A stretch of 64,000 bases of DNA from Actinoplanes sp. SE50/110 (lineage in GTDB: Bacteria; Actinomycetota; Actinomycetes; Mycobacteriales; Micromonosporaceae). The translations under genes were made by a program, and so were the position numbers. Below are positions 9,343 to 17,625 of this stretch, piece after piece (position 1 is the first letter of the stretch; each line of letters begins with the position of its first letter). The stretch spans positions 1,254,501 to 1,318,500 of the forward strand of contig NZ_LT827010.1 of assembly GCF_900119315.1 (NCBI RefSeq), in the 5' to 3' direction. Under the pieces are notes generated by a model, which searched no databases, was not told the origin of the DNA, and saw nothing but the letters and a program-made list of their open reading frames with translations.

Positions 9343-9908
9343 CAAAGGCCTTTCCTGGCGATGTCGGCGGGAACGACCCAGAAGAACTCGCCCTCCGGGT
9401 CGACGTCGTAGATGAGGGCGACCGTGCCGGCGGGCAACGCGTCCACGCCGGTCTGCCGGACCTGGATGATGGCCGAGGAGCCGTCCTCGGCGTGCACCTC
9501 GGCCTGGCCGAACGTGCCGGTGACCCGGCCGGTCCGGATCACGCAGGTGCGGCCGACGAAATCGGCGCGCGAGGCGTCCGGGCCGTCCGGCAGCAGCCGG
9601 CGCAACGGGATCGCGATCAGCCGGGTGACCAGCGCGGCCGCGACCAGCGCGACCGGCGGGATCACCCCGGGTGGCACCGGTCCGGGCCACTGGCTGCCGG
9701 CCAGCGTGCCGAACCAGGCGAGCGCCACCAGCAGCGAGACGGACACCGGCAGCGGCACGCCGAGCAGCCCGCCGTGATCGTGCCCGGCGTCCGGACCGGC
9801 GCCGCCCACGATCACCACGATCCAGTAGCCGATCACGAGGATCAGCAACGGAGTCAGGAGAACGGTCGGGAAGCTCAGCGCGGCTTCGATGAATCCGTTC
9901 CCCATCAA
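9342..9908 (-). CDS. YqiJ/NfeD-like membrane protein with OB-fold
   Basis: 188 residues: an N-terminal helix (about 10-35, PTVLLTPLLILVIGYWIVVI), a second and third hydrophobic segment around 50-100, then a soluble beta domain of about 80 residues (FVGRTCVIRTGRVTGTFGQAEVHAEDGS) that reads as an NfeD/YqiJ OB-fold. Such proteins partner flotillins; the flotillin gene follows with a 1-bp stop/start overlap. First gene of the operon. ATG 9905 is an equally possible start. The PAS-GGDEF gene ends 69 bp upstream on the same strand, so read-through from it is possible; no clear promoter was found in the gap. Confidence 0.88.
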   Translation of the reverse strand: MMGNGFIEAALSFPTVLLTPLLILVIGYWIVVIVGGAGPDAGHDHGGLLGVPLPVSVSLLVALAWFGTLAGSQWPGPVPPGVIPPVALVAAALVTRLIAIPLRRLLPDGPDASRADFVGRTCVIRTGRVTGTFGQAEVHAEDGSSAIIQVRQTGVDALPAGTVALIYDVDPEGEFFWVVPADIARKGL

Positions 9909-9977
9909 ACTGTCGTCCCGTCTCCCCGGTCAGCGGTCCACAGGGTGACAGGCCGCGTCAACGACGGTCACGCTGAG

Positions 9978-11798
9978 TCAGCCGATCGCGGCCCTACGGT
10001 CGTGCTTGCGCCGGTACATCTCCGCATCCGCCTCGCGCAGCAGCCGGTCGCCCTCGCCGGCCCGCCCGGACGCCACCCCCACGCTGGCGCCCACCGACAG
10101 CCACCGCCCATTGATCAACATGGGTTCGGCGGCCACCGCGGTGATCCGCTCGGCGAGCGCCGCCGCCTCCGCCGCCCCGGTTCCGGGCAGCAGCACCGCG
10201 AACTCGTCGCCACCCAGGCGGGCCGCCACCTCGCCGGGCCCGAGCAGCGCGGTCAGCCGCTCGGCGACCAGCACCAGCACCCGGTCCCCGGCGTGATGCC
10301 CGTGCCGGTCGTTGATCGCCTTGAAACCATCGAGATCGATCAAGAGCATGCTCGTCTCGTACGGGTCGTCGCCCGCCGCCTCGTCGATCCGCCGCTGCAG
10401 CAACACCCGGTTCGCCAGCCCGGTCAGCGCGTCGTGCGTCGCCTGCCGCTGCAGCTCGTCGTGCAGCGCCCGGGTCTCGGTCGCATCCCGGGCATTGAGC
10501 ACCACGGCACCCACATGCGGATTGTGATACAGGTCGGTGCTGATCAGATCCAGCCAGCGGTACGTGCCGTCGGCATGCCGCCAGCGCACCTGGAAAGCCA
10601 CACTCTCCCCCGGATGCGCACTCTGGTGCTCGTCCAGCCGATCCACCGCCGCGCGGTCGTCCGGGTGCGTGCGATCGTGCAGCGACGTGCCGACCAGCTC
10701 CGCCGGGCTCAGTCCGAGCACCCGGTCCGCGGCCTGACTGGCGTACTGCACGGTGCCGTCCCGCTTCACCACCAGCGTCAGGTCCGACGTGTGCTGCACC
10801 AGCGCCCGGAACCACTCCCGCTGCTGATCCAGCTCGATGAGCAGCCGTTCGTTGTCCCGCACCGCGGACAACTGCCGGGCCAGCACCAGCGCCGTGATCA
10901 CCACCGCGCCGATCGCCACACCCCATGTGCCCAGCCCGGGCCGGCCACCCCGCAGCGCCGAGACGACCAGCACCTGAGTCGCGATCACCGCGACGTACGG
11001 CAGCACACTCGGTCGCTGCGCCACCCGCCGGGCGCGCGCCGGATCCACCGGCCGGCTCTGCACCAGCTGCAGCCGCAACGCCACCGCCATGATCAGGCAG
11101 GGCAGCAGCTGCACCAGATACATCACCCCGGGATCCATCTCGCCGCCGGCCAGCACCCCGGCCAGCGCCGCGCCCGGCCCCGTGCCGGCCAGCCCCACAC
11201 ACCCGAGCAGCCCCGCCGTCCGGGAAAACGGCGCCGTGCCGCTGAACAGCATCTTCAGCACGCCAAACGCGATCAGCAACATCACCCCGGCGGTCGCCGC
11301 GGCACCCCAGCGGTGCATCTCCTGCGGGCCGCTCCACTCGTCGGCGAGCAGGTAGTACCAGAGGAAGACGGCCACCCCGGTGAGCACCGTGGCGGCGTCC
11401 AGCCACAACCGCAGTCGCTGCCGGCCCTCCCCGCCCAGCGGATGGCGCAGCATGGCGACCACCACGATCGCCATGCCGGCCACCACGAGAATCGTCTGCA
11501 CCATGCTGATCTGGGCGCCGGATCCCGCGTACGCCAGCATCGTCTGAAAGCTGTCGCCGGCGGTGCAGGCGGCGCAGGCGACGACCAGAGCCCGCCAGAA
11601 ACGGCGGCCGACCGGTGGGACATCGGGGTGCCGGGCCAGCCGCCAGGCGAACAGCACATCGGCCAGGTCGATCGCGGTCTGCACGGTCCACGACGCGCGA
11701 TCCCCGCCCAGCCCGGTGAGGAACAGGGGAAACAGCAGCACACCCAGCACCAGCAGACCGACCAGCACAGGATCGGCGGCACCGGCCCGTATCCGCAT
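9978..11798 (-). CDS. Membrane PAS-GGDEF protein, putative diguanylate cyclase
   Basis: 606 residues: about eight hydrophobic segments over residues 1-280, a PAS domain (about 310-430, VKRDGTVQYASQAADRVLG) and a C-terminal GGDEF domain (about 440-606) with intact RLGGDEF near residue 527. The intact signature predicts c-di-GMP synthesis. The RxxD inhibitory site normally five residues before GGDEF is absent (GPGE occupies it), so product feedback through that site is unlikely. Start ATG 11798 has GGGAG five bases upstream; ATG 11831, with GGAG six bases upstream, would add 11 residues. The N-terminal membrane part resembles actinobacterial GGDEF sensors and probably senses a membrane or extracellular cue. 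Confidence 0.92.
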   Translation of the reverse strand: MRIRAGAADPVLVGLLVLGVLLFPLFLTGLGGDRASWTVQTAIDLADVLFAWRLARHPDVPPVGRRFWRALVVACAACTAGDSFQTMLAYAGSGAQISMVQTILVVAGMAIVVVAMLRHPLGGEGRQRLRLWLDAATVLTGVAVFLWYYLLADEWSGPQEMHRWGAAATAGVMLLIAFGVLKMLFSGTAPFSRTAGLLGCVGLAGTGPGAALAGVLAGGEMDPGVMYLVQLLPCLIMAVALRLQLVQSRPVDPARARRVAQRPSVLPYVAVIATQVLVVSALRGGRPGLGTWGVAIGAVVITALVLARQLSAVRDNERLLIELDQQREWFRALVQHTSDLTLVVKRDGTVQYASQAADRVLGLSPAELVGTSLHDRTHPDDRAAVDRLDEHQSAHPGESVAFQVRWRHADGTYRWLDLISTDLYHNPHVGAVVLNARDATETRALHDELQRQATHDALTGLANRVLLQRRIDEAAGDDPYETSMLLIDLDGFKAINDRHGHHAGDRVLVLVAERLTALLGPGEVAARLGGDEFAVLLPGTGAAEAAALAERITAVAAEPMLINGRWLSVGASVGVASGRAGEGDRLLREADAEMYRRKHDRRAAIG

Positions 11799-11831
11799 GA
11801 TCGCTCCCGTCGTGGACGTTCCCGATCCCAT

Positions 11832-12217
11832 CGGCGACTCCGGCGGCGATGTGAGCGAAGCTTTAAATCGCGTTTAATATTCATCCGCTACGCCCGGAAG
11901 TGCCCCATACTTACCCGAATCTGTGCCGCTGCCCGGCCTCGACGACCCGGGCCGGTTCCACGCGGGCGAGGGACCGGCCCGGGCCCCCGCCGGCTCGTCC
12001 ACCCCGGCCCCGGCTCCCGGCACCCGGCGGTCCCCCCGCCTGGTCTTACTCGTTTGGCCCCATTCACTCGCGGTCTCCCCATTCCCGGTCTCCCCACTTC
12101 CGGCTCTCCCCCACTTTGTGTGCTTCTGACTCGCGGCCTCGCCACCTGCGGGTGAACCCGGCGGTGCGGCGCGCCGCCTCCCCCGGCCGGCCGAAACGGG
12201 CGGATACCTTGACAGTC
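11832..12217. promoter_or_regulatory. Divergent intergenic region with AT-rich element and short repeats
   Basis: The gap between the GGDEF gene and the Ala/Pro-rich protein. Positions 11860-11885 are unusually AT-rich for this genome and contain an inverted repeat TTAAA-N5-TTTAA on the minus strand, placed where a promoter for the GGDEF gene could lie. Positions about 12069-12118 hold three degenerate direct repeats of about 16 bp built on GGTCTCCCCA. No convincing gene is seen. Confidence 0.35.
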
Positions 12218-12703
12218 ATGACCACGACCGCGCACCGCAGTTCGGTGCTCCGGTCGTTGCCCGCACTGTTCGCGCTGGTCCTGGCCTTCTTCGCGGCCAG
12301 CACCCATCCGGTCGCCGGCACACCGGTCGCGCTGGGACCGACCGCTGCCGGGTCGACCGCCTACGCATCGGGCCGGTCCGGCGTCCCTGTTCCGGTCGCG
12401 GACACGTTCGTCATCGCCGCACCGGCCGCCGTCTCGGCCGCTGCCGCACCCGCACCGGCCGCCGTCTCGGCCGCTGCCGCACCCGCACCGGCCGCCGTCT
12501 CGGCCGCTGCCGCACCCGCACCGGTCGCCGCACCGGCCTTCGCCTCGTCGGCTGCCGTTCCGGCCGCCGTTCCGGTCGAGGTTTCCGCTCCGCTCGCCGC
12601 ACCGGTCTCCGGCCGCCGCGTCGCCGATCGCACCCGCGCCCTGTGCGCGCAGCGATCGGCCGGGGCCGCGGGTTCCCGAGCGCCACCCCGCACCGCCGCC
12701 TGA
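12218..12703 (+). CDS. Exported Ala/Pro-rich low-complexity protein
   Basis: 161 residues from ATG 12218. The N-terminus has a basic start and hydrophobic core (SLPALFALVLAFFAAS) typical of a signal peptide or membrane anchor. The body is mostly Ala, Pro, Val and Ser, including three exact copies of an 11-residue unit APAAVSAAAAP at residues about 67-100, then an Arg-rich tail. No catalytic motif or known domain. The composition suggests a wall-spanning or extended linker protein, or a dispensable ORF. Codon usage fits coding, but composition alone could give an open frame here, hence moderate confidence. Followed 93 bp later by another repeat-bearing Ala-rich protein. Confidence 0.45.
   Translation: MTTTAHRSSVLRSLPALFALVLAFFAASTHPVAGTPVALGPTAAGSTAYASGRSGVPVPVADTFVIAAPAAVSAAAAPAPAAVSAAAAPAPAAVSAAAAPAPVAAPAFASSAAVPAAVPVEVSAPLAAPVSGRRVADRTRALCAQRSAGAAGSRAPPRTAA
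12418..12516 (+). repeat. Three 33-bp tandem repeats inside coding sequence
   Basis: Three consecutive near-identical 33-bp units starting GCACCGGCCGCCGTCTCGG, each 11 codons long, so copy number can change without breaking the frame. They encode APAAVSAAAAP. A fourth, degenerate partial copy follows. Confidence 0.85.
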
Positions 12704-12796
12704 ACCCCGCGAACGCCCGTCCCGGTCGTCCGCGAGGTCGCGTGTACGTGTGCCTGGCCAGCGGAGATCTCAGACGAGCGGAACGGACGAAACCTC

Positions 12797-14158
12797 ATGA
12801 CCATGCTTGCCGAAATGCTGCTGCACGAGCCGGCCCCGGTGGCTATCTGGGCGGCCCTGTGGCTCGCCACCATCCCGGCGATGGTGGTCCTCGCCAGCCC
12901 CACCGGAGTCCGCAACCCGGTCCAGGCCCTCATCGACGCGGGCGCGTTCCTGATCGGCCGCCCGCTGCGCCACCCCCGCCGCCGCGAACCCCCCACCAAC
13001 GATTTCTTCCCCGGCGACCCGATCCCGTTTCTGACCTCCGGGGACCCCTCCCTCGCCACCCCGGCAGGGCCTGCTCCATTCGCCGACTCCGCGGATTCCA
13101 CCCCGTCCGCCACAGCGAGCGGCGCCCCTTCGCTGAGCTCGGCGGATTCCGCCACAGCGAGCGCCGCCCCTTCCTTGAGCTCGGCGGATTCCGCCACAGC
13201 GAGCGCTGCCCCTTCCCTGGGCTCGGCGGATTCCGCCACAGCCAGCGCCGCCCCTTCCCTGAGCTCGGCAGGCTCAGCGCCCTCTGTTCCGGTGGGCCTC
13301 GCCTCCACCTTCAGCTCCGCGGACCCCGCCAGAGAAGTCCCGGCGGACGTCACTCCGGGCTTCCCGGCCGTCTCCGCCCCTGCCGCGCAGGAGGGGACGT
13401 CTTTCGCGGCGCGGGGTTCTTCGGCGGGTCGCCACCACGCGGCGGGCCTCGCCGGTCACGCGGGGGAGGGGGACGCCGGGTTGGCGAGCCGGGCGTCGGG
13501 GCGGCGGCCACTGCTGCGCCGCCTCTTCCACCGCGCCGCGGCGCGGCGGGAGGAACGCCTCCGGCGGGAGACCGAGGCGGTGCGGTCGGTCCGCTACGCC
13601 GAGGAGGTGCGGGTCGCGGCAGAGCAGGCCGGGTACGCCGCGGACCGCTGGCAGGAGCACTGGGAGGCGACCGCCGCGCGGGTCGACGCGGCGTTCCGTG
13701 CCTGGCAGGCGGCCGACGCGCGGCTCCAGCGCAGCCGGACGGCGATCGCCTACGGCACGCCGGCCACGGAGCAGAGCCCGGCCGAGTATGTCGACCGCGA
13801 GCGTTTCCTGCACCTGGCGGTCCGCGCCGCCGCGGAGCGTGGCGAACTGCCGACCAGCGCCGTCGCCGACGCCCTGACCGGCCGTGGCGGATGGGACGCC
13901 CGCCTGCACCCGGTCGACCAGGAGCTGGTCATCCAGCGTGCCGCGGCGACCCACCTGGAGGCTGTCTGGAAGCGTGCCGCCGCCGCCGAGAAACTGGCCT
14001 GGCGCGACGCCCAGACCGCCCGCCGCAACTGGCAGAGCCTCTGCCAGGAGACGATCCTCGCGGCTGCCCACGCCACCGCGGTTCACCACCTGCTGCCCAC
14101 CGAGCCGATCATCATCCCGGCCACCACCCACCCGGCCCCGGTCGCCCGCGTCGCCTGA
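12797..14158 (+). CDS. Membrane-anchored protein with Ser/Ala repeats and helical C-terminal domain
   Basis: 453 residues. One N-terminal hydrophobic segment (about residues 13-35, PVAIWAALWLATIPAMVVLA) is followed by a Pro/Ser/Ala-rich region to about 230 carrying three exact copies of a 14-residue unit based on DSATASAAPSLSSA. The C-terminal ~220 residues are strongly helical and charged, with many Arg, Glu and Gln, likely coiled-coil. No family recognised. The layout, with anchor, extended spacer and helical head, suggests a surface or cytoplasmic tethered protein. The codon pattern in the C-terminal domain is convincing coding. Convergent with the protease gene across a 410-bp gap. Confidence 0.75.
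   Translation: MTMLAEMLLHEPAPVAIWAALWLATIPAMVVLASPTGVRNPVQALIDAGAFLIGRPLRHPRRREPPTNDFFPGDPIPFLTSGDPSLATPAGPAPFADSADSTPSATASGAPSLSSADSATASAAPSLSSADSATASAAPSLGSADSATASAAPSLSSAGSAPSVPVGLASTFSSADPAREVPADVTPGFPAVSAPAAQEGTSFAARGSSAGRHHAAGLAGHAGEGDAGLASRASGRRPLLRRLFHRAAARREERLRRETEAVRSVRYAEEVRVAAEQAGYAADRWQEHWEATAARVDAAFRAWQAADARLQRSRTAIAYGTPATEQSPAEYVDRERFLHLAVRAAAERGELPTSAVADALTGRGGWDARLHPVDQELVIQRAAATHLEAVWKRAAAAEKLAWRDAQTARRNWQSLCQETILAAAHATAVHHLLPTEPIIIPATTHPAPVARVA
13144..13269 (+). repeat. Three 42-bp tandem repeats inside coding sequence
   Basis: Units at 13144-13185, 13186-13227 and 13228-13269, each starting GGATTCCGCCACAGC, differ at only a few bases. A related longer copy precedes at 13093-13143. 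Each unit is 14 codons, preserving the frame. Confidence 0.85.
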
Positions 14159-14568
14159 TCCCACATCCGCGGGCGGCGTCGATCAGGTCGGGCCGGAAAA
14201 GTGTCCCGGCGCCTGTTCCGCAGCGTCCCTGTTCTCTGGAGCCTGTCCCGGAGCGCGGTCCGCATGTCCGCTACTGCTCACCGTTGCCGCCGGGCGGGGC
14301 GACCGGTGGCTCCTGCCCGATCCCGGTGGCCGGTCGGCGCGCGGCTCCGGTGCTGACGGCGTACCGGGAATCGGTGCGGTGCGGTGCGGTGCGGTGCGGT
14401 GCGCAGGAGCATCGGCCGGCTGACGGCGTACCGGCAAATGGCGATCCGGAATGGCGACGGCCGGGAGCGGCGGGATCACGGTGCCCGACGGCGGATCGGA
14501 TCGCATCGGGGCATCTTCATGGGCCGCGTCCGGCCGGGGGACCACCGGCCGGACGCGGGTCGGGCCGC
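14159..14568. other. 410-bp convergent gap with simple repeat and hairpin
   Basis: No supported gene. It holds six exact copies of GGTGC at 14373-14402, a 16-bp direct repeat around GCTGACGGCGTACCGG (near 14351 and 14418), and a 13-bp perfect stem with a 7-nt loop (14525-14537 with 14545-14557) just downstream of the protease stop. The hairpin lacks a T-run but is placed like a terminator for the protease gene. Confidence 0.5.
14525..14557 (-). terminator. Hairpin downstream of protease gene
   Basis: Perfect 13-bp GC-rich inverted repeat (CGCGTCCGGCCGG and its complement), 7-nt loop, ending 12 bp from the protease stop codon. No U-tract follows on either strand, as is common for actinobacterial terminators. 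Confidence 0.5.
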
Positions 14569-15393
14569 CTACGGTTTGGTCAGCAGGCAGCCGGAGATGG
14601 TCAGATCGATGGTGCGGGTACCGGTGAGGCAGGTGGTGAACCAGTACGTCTCCTCGCCGTAACTCTGCCCGAGGTATGCGTGCGTGGTGCCGTTCGCGTC
14701 GACCTCGCACGGGTTGTTCAGCGTGCACATCTCGCCGTCGTCGTTTCCGGTGTTGTTGATGCCGACGATCTGTCCGCTGGTGGCGTCGACGATCGGCGAT
14801 CCGGAGGTGCCGTGAATGGTTTGGCAGGCGCTGTCGTACCGCAGCGAATCGTGCCATGTCCATTCGTCTTCGCGGAGGGTCGGCACGAAACCGTTGATCG
14901 TGCAGTTCCAGATCCGCTTCCAGTAGCTGGACGGGATGACGATGCTGGATCCGGCTGCCGGGTGGTTCGCCGAAATGGTCAGCGCGGTGGCGCCGTACCG
15001 GCTGGACAGCGTGGCGTAGGTGCTGGTCAGTCGGTACAGGGTGACGTCGGTGCCGGTCATCGTGGCGTACAGCACGCGGTCGGCGCGCACCGTGGCGACG
15101 GCCCGGCCGCTGCTGTTGAGCAGGGTGCCGGAGCGGCTGCTGGTGCGGTTCTGCAGGACGGTGCCGGACGGGATCAGGCCACCTTCGTAACAATGTCCGT
15201 TGGTGAGCATCATCGCCCGGTCGCTGCTGACCGAGGTGGGGTAGCGAACCAGCGACGCCGAGCAGTTGCTGAGCTTGATCGTGTTGGCGAGGGTGACCGC
15301 GGTGACCGCCCGGGCGGGGGTGGGTCCGGCGAGGACCGCGGTGGTGGCCGCGACTGCGGCGGCCATGACGGCGACTGCGCGACGTAGGCGCAT
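14569..15393 (-). CDS. Secreted trypsin-like serine protease
   Basis: 274 residues. A signal peptide (MRLRRAVAVM..., cleavage likely after PARA near residue 29) precedes a chymotrypsin-fold peptidase with all three catalytic residues: His67 in TNGHC, Asp116 in GTDVTLY and Ser197 in GTSGSPI. Several Cys residues (44, 68, 163, 190 and later) could form disulfides, as expected for an exported S1 enzyme. ATG 15393 is chosen since it starts a proper signal peptide and has AAGGGA upstream; the longer frame to 15477 adds 28 residues without signal character. Monocistronic by context; exported degradative or maturation protease, substrate unknown. Confidence 0.9.
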   Translation of the reverse strand: MRLRRAVAVMAAAVAATTAVLAGPTPARAVTAVTLANTIKLSNCSASLVRYPTSVSSDRAMMLTNGHCYEGGLIPSGTVLQNRTSSRSGTLLNSSGRAVATVRADRVLYATMTGTDVTLYRLTSTYATLSSRYGATALTISANHPAAGSSIVIPSSYWKRIWNCTINGFVPTLREDEWTWHDSLRYDSACQTIHGTSGSPIVDATSGQIVGINNTGNDDGEMCTLNNPCEVDANGTTHAYLGQSYGEETYWFTTCLTGTRTIDLTISGCLLTKP

Positions 15394-15525
15394 GCGAGGG
15401 TCGTCCCTTCTTGTCAGGCGACGGAATCCCACGTCGGCCGGTCCGGCCGGTGGGTGCACGTACCCTCGCATCGGCATAGGTCTATGTCAACGGTGGTGAA
15501 TGCTGACTGTTGACGACCATACAGA

Positions 15526-15562
15526 AAGCCGCAACACCCGGCCGGGTGTTGCGGCTTCCTTT
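15526..15562 (-). terminator. Strong bidirectional intrinsic terminator
   Basis: A 15-bp perfect stem (AAGCCGCAACACCCG and complement, 15526-15540 with 15543-15557) with a minimal loop. T-rich tracts follow on both strands. It lies about 70 bp downstream of the DUF397 gene on the minus strand and probably ends the XRE-DUF397 transcript. Confidence 0.85.
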
Positions 15563-15624
15563 TCAGATCATGCACCGAAGGGGTTCAGTCGAACTCTTCC
15601 ATCGGTGCGAGCCTATCGGTAGGC

Positions 15625-15852
15625 TCACGGAGCGATATCGAACTCGCCGTCCTTGGCAGAGTCCACGAAGGCGGTCCACTCCGCCGGCGTGAACAAGAGA
15701 GCTGGGCCTGTCCGGTTCTTGCTGTCACGGACGGCGATTCCTCCTTCGTCGAGGAATGCGACCTCGACGCAGTTGTTGCCGCCGTTGCCGTTGCTACGAC
15801 TGCCCTTCTTCCAGACGGCACCGTTGAGCTGGTGCGCGAGCAACTCGTGCAC
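15625..15852 (-). CDS. DUF397 small protein paired with XRE regulator
   Basis: 75 residues with the DUF397 hallmarks: an N-terminal W-x-K-G/S pattern (AVWKKGSRS), NCVEVAF, VRDSKN and a C-terminal FTPAEWTAFVDSAKDGEFD. GTG start with GGAGGGAG immediately upstream. It lies 32 bp after the XRE gene on the same strand. DUF397 proteins typically accompany XRE/DUF5753 regulators of the WhiJ kind in actinomycetes and modulate their activity, sometimes behaving like toxin-antitoxin-like pairs. The molecular role here is inferred from pairing only. Confidence 0.93.
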   Translation of the reverse strand: MHELLAHQLNGAVWKKGSRSNGNGGNNCVEVAFLDEGGIAVRDSKNRTGPALLFTPAEWTAFVDSAKDGEFDIAP

Positions 15853-15884
15853 CTCCCTCCAATATGAGATTGATTCGGGAGTCG

Positions 15885-16733
15885 TCAGGCGACGAGCAGA
15901 CTCTCGATCATCTTTATGGTGGTGCGATGGTCGAGCGCCCTGGTGCTCAATCGCTCGAACTCCTGCCTGTACCGGGCAACCTCAGTCGGCTGCTCCTCGT
16001 AGTAGTCTCCCGCAATGCCTTCGAGGTAGACAACATCCAAATGGGTGGTATCCCGGTATTCCAAAAGGGTGACGGCGCCGCCCAGGAACGGATGTTCACC
16101 GGATCCGAACGGCAAGATCTGCAATGAGACATTCGGCAATTTAGCTATTTCTATCAAATGGTCGAGTTGTGCCCGCATCACGTCTTCGCCGCCGATCACG
16201 CGGCGCACCACCGATTCGTCGACGATCGCAGCCAGCTCCAGCGGGTGGTCGCCGTGCAGCCGGCTCTGGCGCGTCAATCGCAGCGAGATGCGCCTGTCGA
16301 TGCGCTGGGGCGGGTCGGCTGATCGACCGGTACTGATCAGAGCGCGCATGTACGCCTCCGTCTGCAGGAGTCCGGGAATGATGATCGGCTCCCAGCACCG
16401 CATCGACGTCGCCGCGGCCTCCATGCCGACGAAGTTGCCCGGCCGCATGATGTCCTTGTAGTCGGTCCACCAGCTGCGCTCCCGGGACGAGCGGGCCAGC
16501 TCGACCAGAGCCTCGCGGTAGGTATCGTCCTCCACCCGGTAGAGGGTCAGTAGATCTCGGACATCGCGCGGCGTCACCGCGACCCGCGCCGTCTCGATCC
16601 GGGTCACCTTCGCAGAGTGCCACTCGAAATGCCGCGACACGTCCTGCTGCGTCAAATGGGCAGCCTCGCGGCACCGCTTGAGTTCCACCCCGAGGCGGCG
16701 GCGGCGGAGTGTCGGACCCTCAATATCGGACAC
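15885..16733 (-). CDS. XRE-family regulator with DUF5753 domain (WhiJ-like)
   Basis: 282 residues. An N-terminal helix-turn-helix (about 10-65: LKRCREAAHLTQQDVSRHFEW then KVTRIETARV) is followed by a DUF5753 domain (about 95-280; WEPIIIPGLLQTEAYMRAL, VLPFGSGEHPF-type motif here ILPFGSGEHPF, VYLEG). Such regulators control development or secondary metabolism in Streptomyces and act with DUF397 partners. GTG start with AGGGAG seven bases upstream. The intergenic region to the divergent GPP34 operon carries two direct repeats and a perfect palindrome that may be its operators. Ends just before the DUF397 gene. Confidence 0.93.
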   Translation of the reverse strand: MSDIEGPTLRRRRLGVELKRCREAAHLTQQDVSRHFEWHSAKVTRIETARVAVTPRDVRDLLTLYRVEDDTYREALVELARSSRERSWWTDYKDIMRPGNFVGMEAAATSMRCWEPIIIPGLLQTEAYMRALISTGRSADPPQRIDRRISLRLTRQSRLHGDHPLELAAIVDESVVRRVIGGEDVMRAQLDHLIEIAKLPNVSLQILPFGSGEHPFLGGAVTLLEYRDTTHLDVVYLEGIAGDYYEEQPTEVARYRQEFERLSTRALDHRTTIKMIESLLVA

Positions 16734-16983
16734 CTAAGACTCCCTAAAGGTGCTGAGGAGGCTGATATTACGAGCGTTCCTCATGATCGCGTAACCCCCA
16801 TTCATGATCGACAATTGATGATCATCAAAGTGGGTGCTCAGCGGCGGGGCCTGAATAAGAAGTCTAGTACTTCTTGCATTGACCTTGCTGTTGGGGACAT
16901 GATGCGACGGACATCGAGTTCTGTCTTGTTTGCTACATAGGCGAAATGATCATTGGAACTGGCGTCTAAGGGGCGTGGCGCAA
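16734..16983. promoter_or_regulatory. AT-rich divergent control region with operator-like array
   Basis: A 250-bp gap between the XRE gene and the GPP34 operon, clearly more AT-rich than neighbours. It holds TCATGATCG at 16781-16789 and again at 16802-16810 (21 bp apart, two helical turns), followed by a perfect 14-bp palindrome TTGATGATCATCAA at 16815-16828. A TTGACC hexamer lies near 16880 for plus-strand transcription, without a convincing -10 partner. The regulator binding these sites is not known; the adjacent XRE protein is the obvious candidate. Confidence 0.5.
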
Positions 16984-17625
16984 GTGTTGGCTGACCAGTA
17001 CTACCTGATCGCACACGAGGACCGCACCGGGCGGTCCAGGCTACATCCCCGTGCGACCGGCCTTGGGTTGGCCGCCGCATTACTCTCCGAACTCGTCCTG
17101 GAAGGCCGCATCGGCGTCACCGACGGCGACCTTTTCGTTCTTGATCGCCATCCGCCGGCGGACGCGCTCGAGCACGACATTCTCGATCTTCTCGTCGCCC
17201 AGCCGCAGCATCGTGACGTGCGCACCTGGCTCGCCTTTCTCTCCCAGGACGCCGGATTGCGGGTGGGTGAGCGACTGATGCGCATCGGCGCGGTCGAGCC
17301 GATCGTCCGCCGTCGCATGCTCGGCTCCCCGTCGGTCACCTACATGCCGAACTCGGCGCAGCAGCGCAACGCCGCGGCCTGGGCCTCCACCCGGCTGGCC
17401 AATCTCCTGGTCCGCGGCATGGAGCTGAGCATCGTCGACCAGATGCTGGTCAGCCTCGTCTCCGCGACCGGGTTGACCCGGCACGTCCTCTATGGTTTCG
17501 AACAGTATCCGCACGCCTTCCAGTACGTGCCGAACGTCGCGTTCGGATTGCCGAGCGACCTGCGGGAAATCGTGGAGTACACCGAGGCGTCCATCGGATC
17601 GGTGCTGACCGTGGGGCGTCGATGA
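16984..17625 (+). CDS. GPP34 (GOLPH3-like) domain protein
   Basis: 213 residues. The start LADQYYLIAHEDRTGR followed by GLGLAAALLSELVLEGRI matches the GPP34/GOLPH3 domain, common in actinobacteria and, in eukaryotes, a phosphoinositide-binding Golgi protein. Bacterial roles are unknown; membrane lipid binding is possible. Start GTG 16984 is preferred (AAGGGG ten bases upstream); GTG 16975 and TTG 16987 are alternatives. The stop overlaps the permease start by 4 bp (ATGA), so the two are translationally coupled. Upstream control is described in the intergenic entry. Confidence 0.85.
   Translation: MLADQYYLIAHEDRTGRSRLHPRATGLGLAAALLSELVLEGRIGVTDGDLFVLDRHPPADALEHDILDLLVAQPQHRDVRTWLAFLSQDAGLRVGERLMRIGAVEPIVRRRMLGSPSVTYMPNSAQQRNAAAWASTRLANLLVRGMELSIVDQMLVSLVSATGLTRHVLYGFEQYPHAFQYVPNVAFGLPSDLREIVEYTEASIGSVLTVGRR

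Noticed and set aside
7582..9411. 609-residue Leu/Arg/Asp-rich plus-strand frame opposite the flotillin
   Set aside because: Mirror of the flotillin coiled coil, whose Glu/Lys/Arg codons read as Leu/Arg/Asp on the other strand.
9492..12155. Long plus-strand frame across the YqiJ-like and GGDEF genes
   Set aside because: Arg/His/Pro/Gln-rich with no motifs; it covers two well-supported genes on the other strand.
12361..13353. 330-residue minus-strand repeat protein
   Set aside because: Its repeats are the antisense of the 33- and 42-bp in-frame arrays of the plus-strand genes; no ribosome binding site or signal.
14373..14402. GGTGC short tandem array as a possible CRISPR or origin element
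   Set aside because: A simple 5-bp repeat with no spacers and no DnaA boxes nearby; replication slippage is enough.
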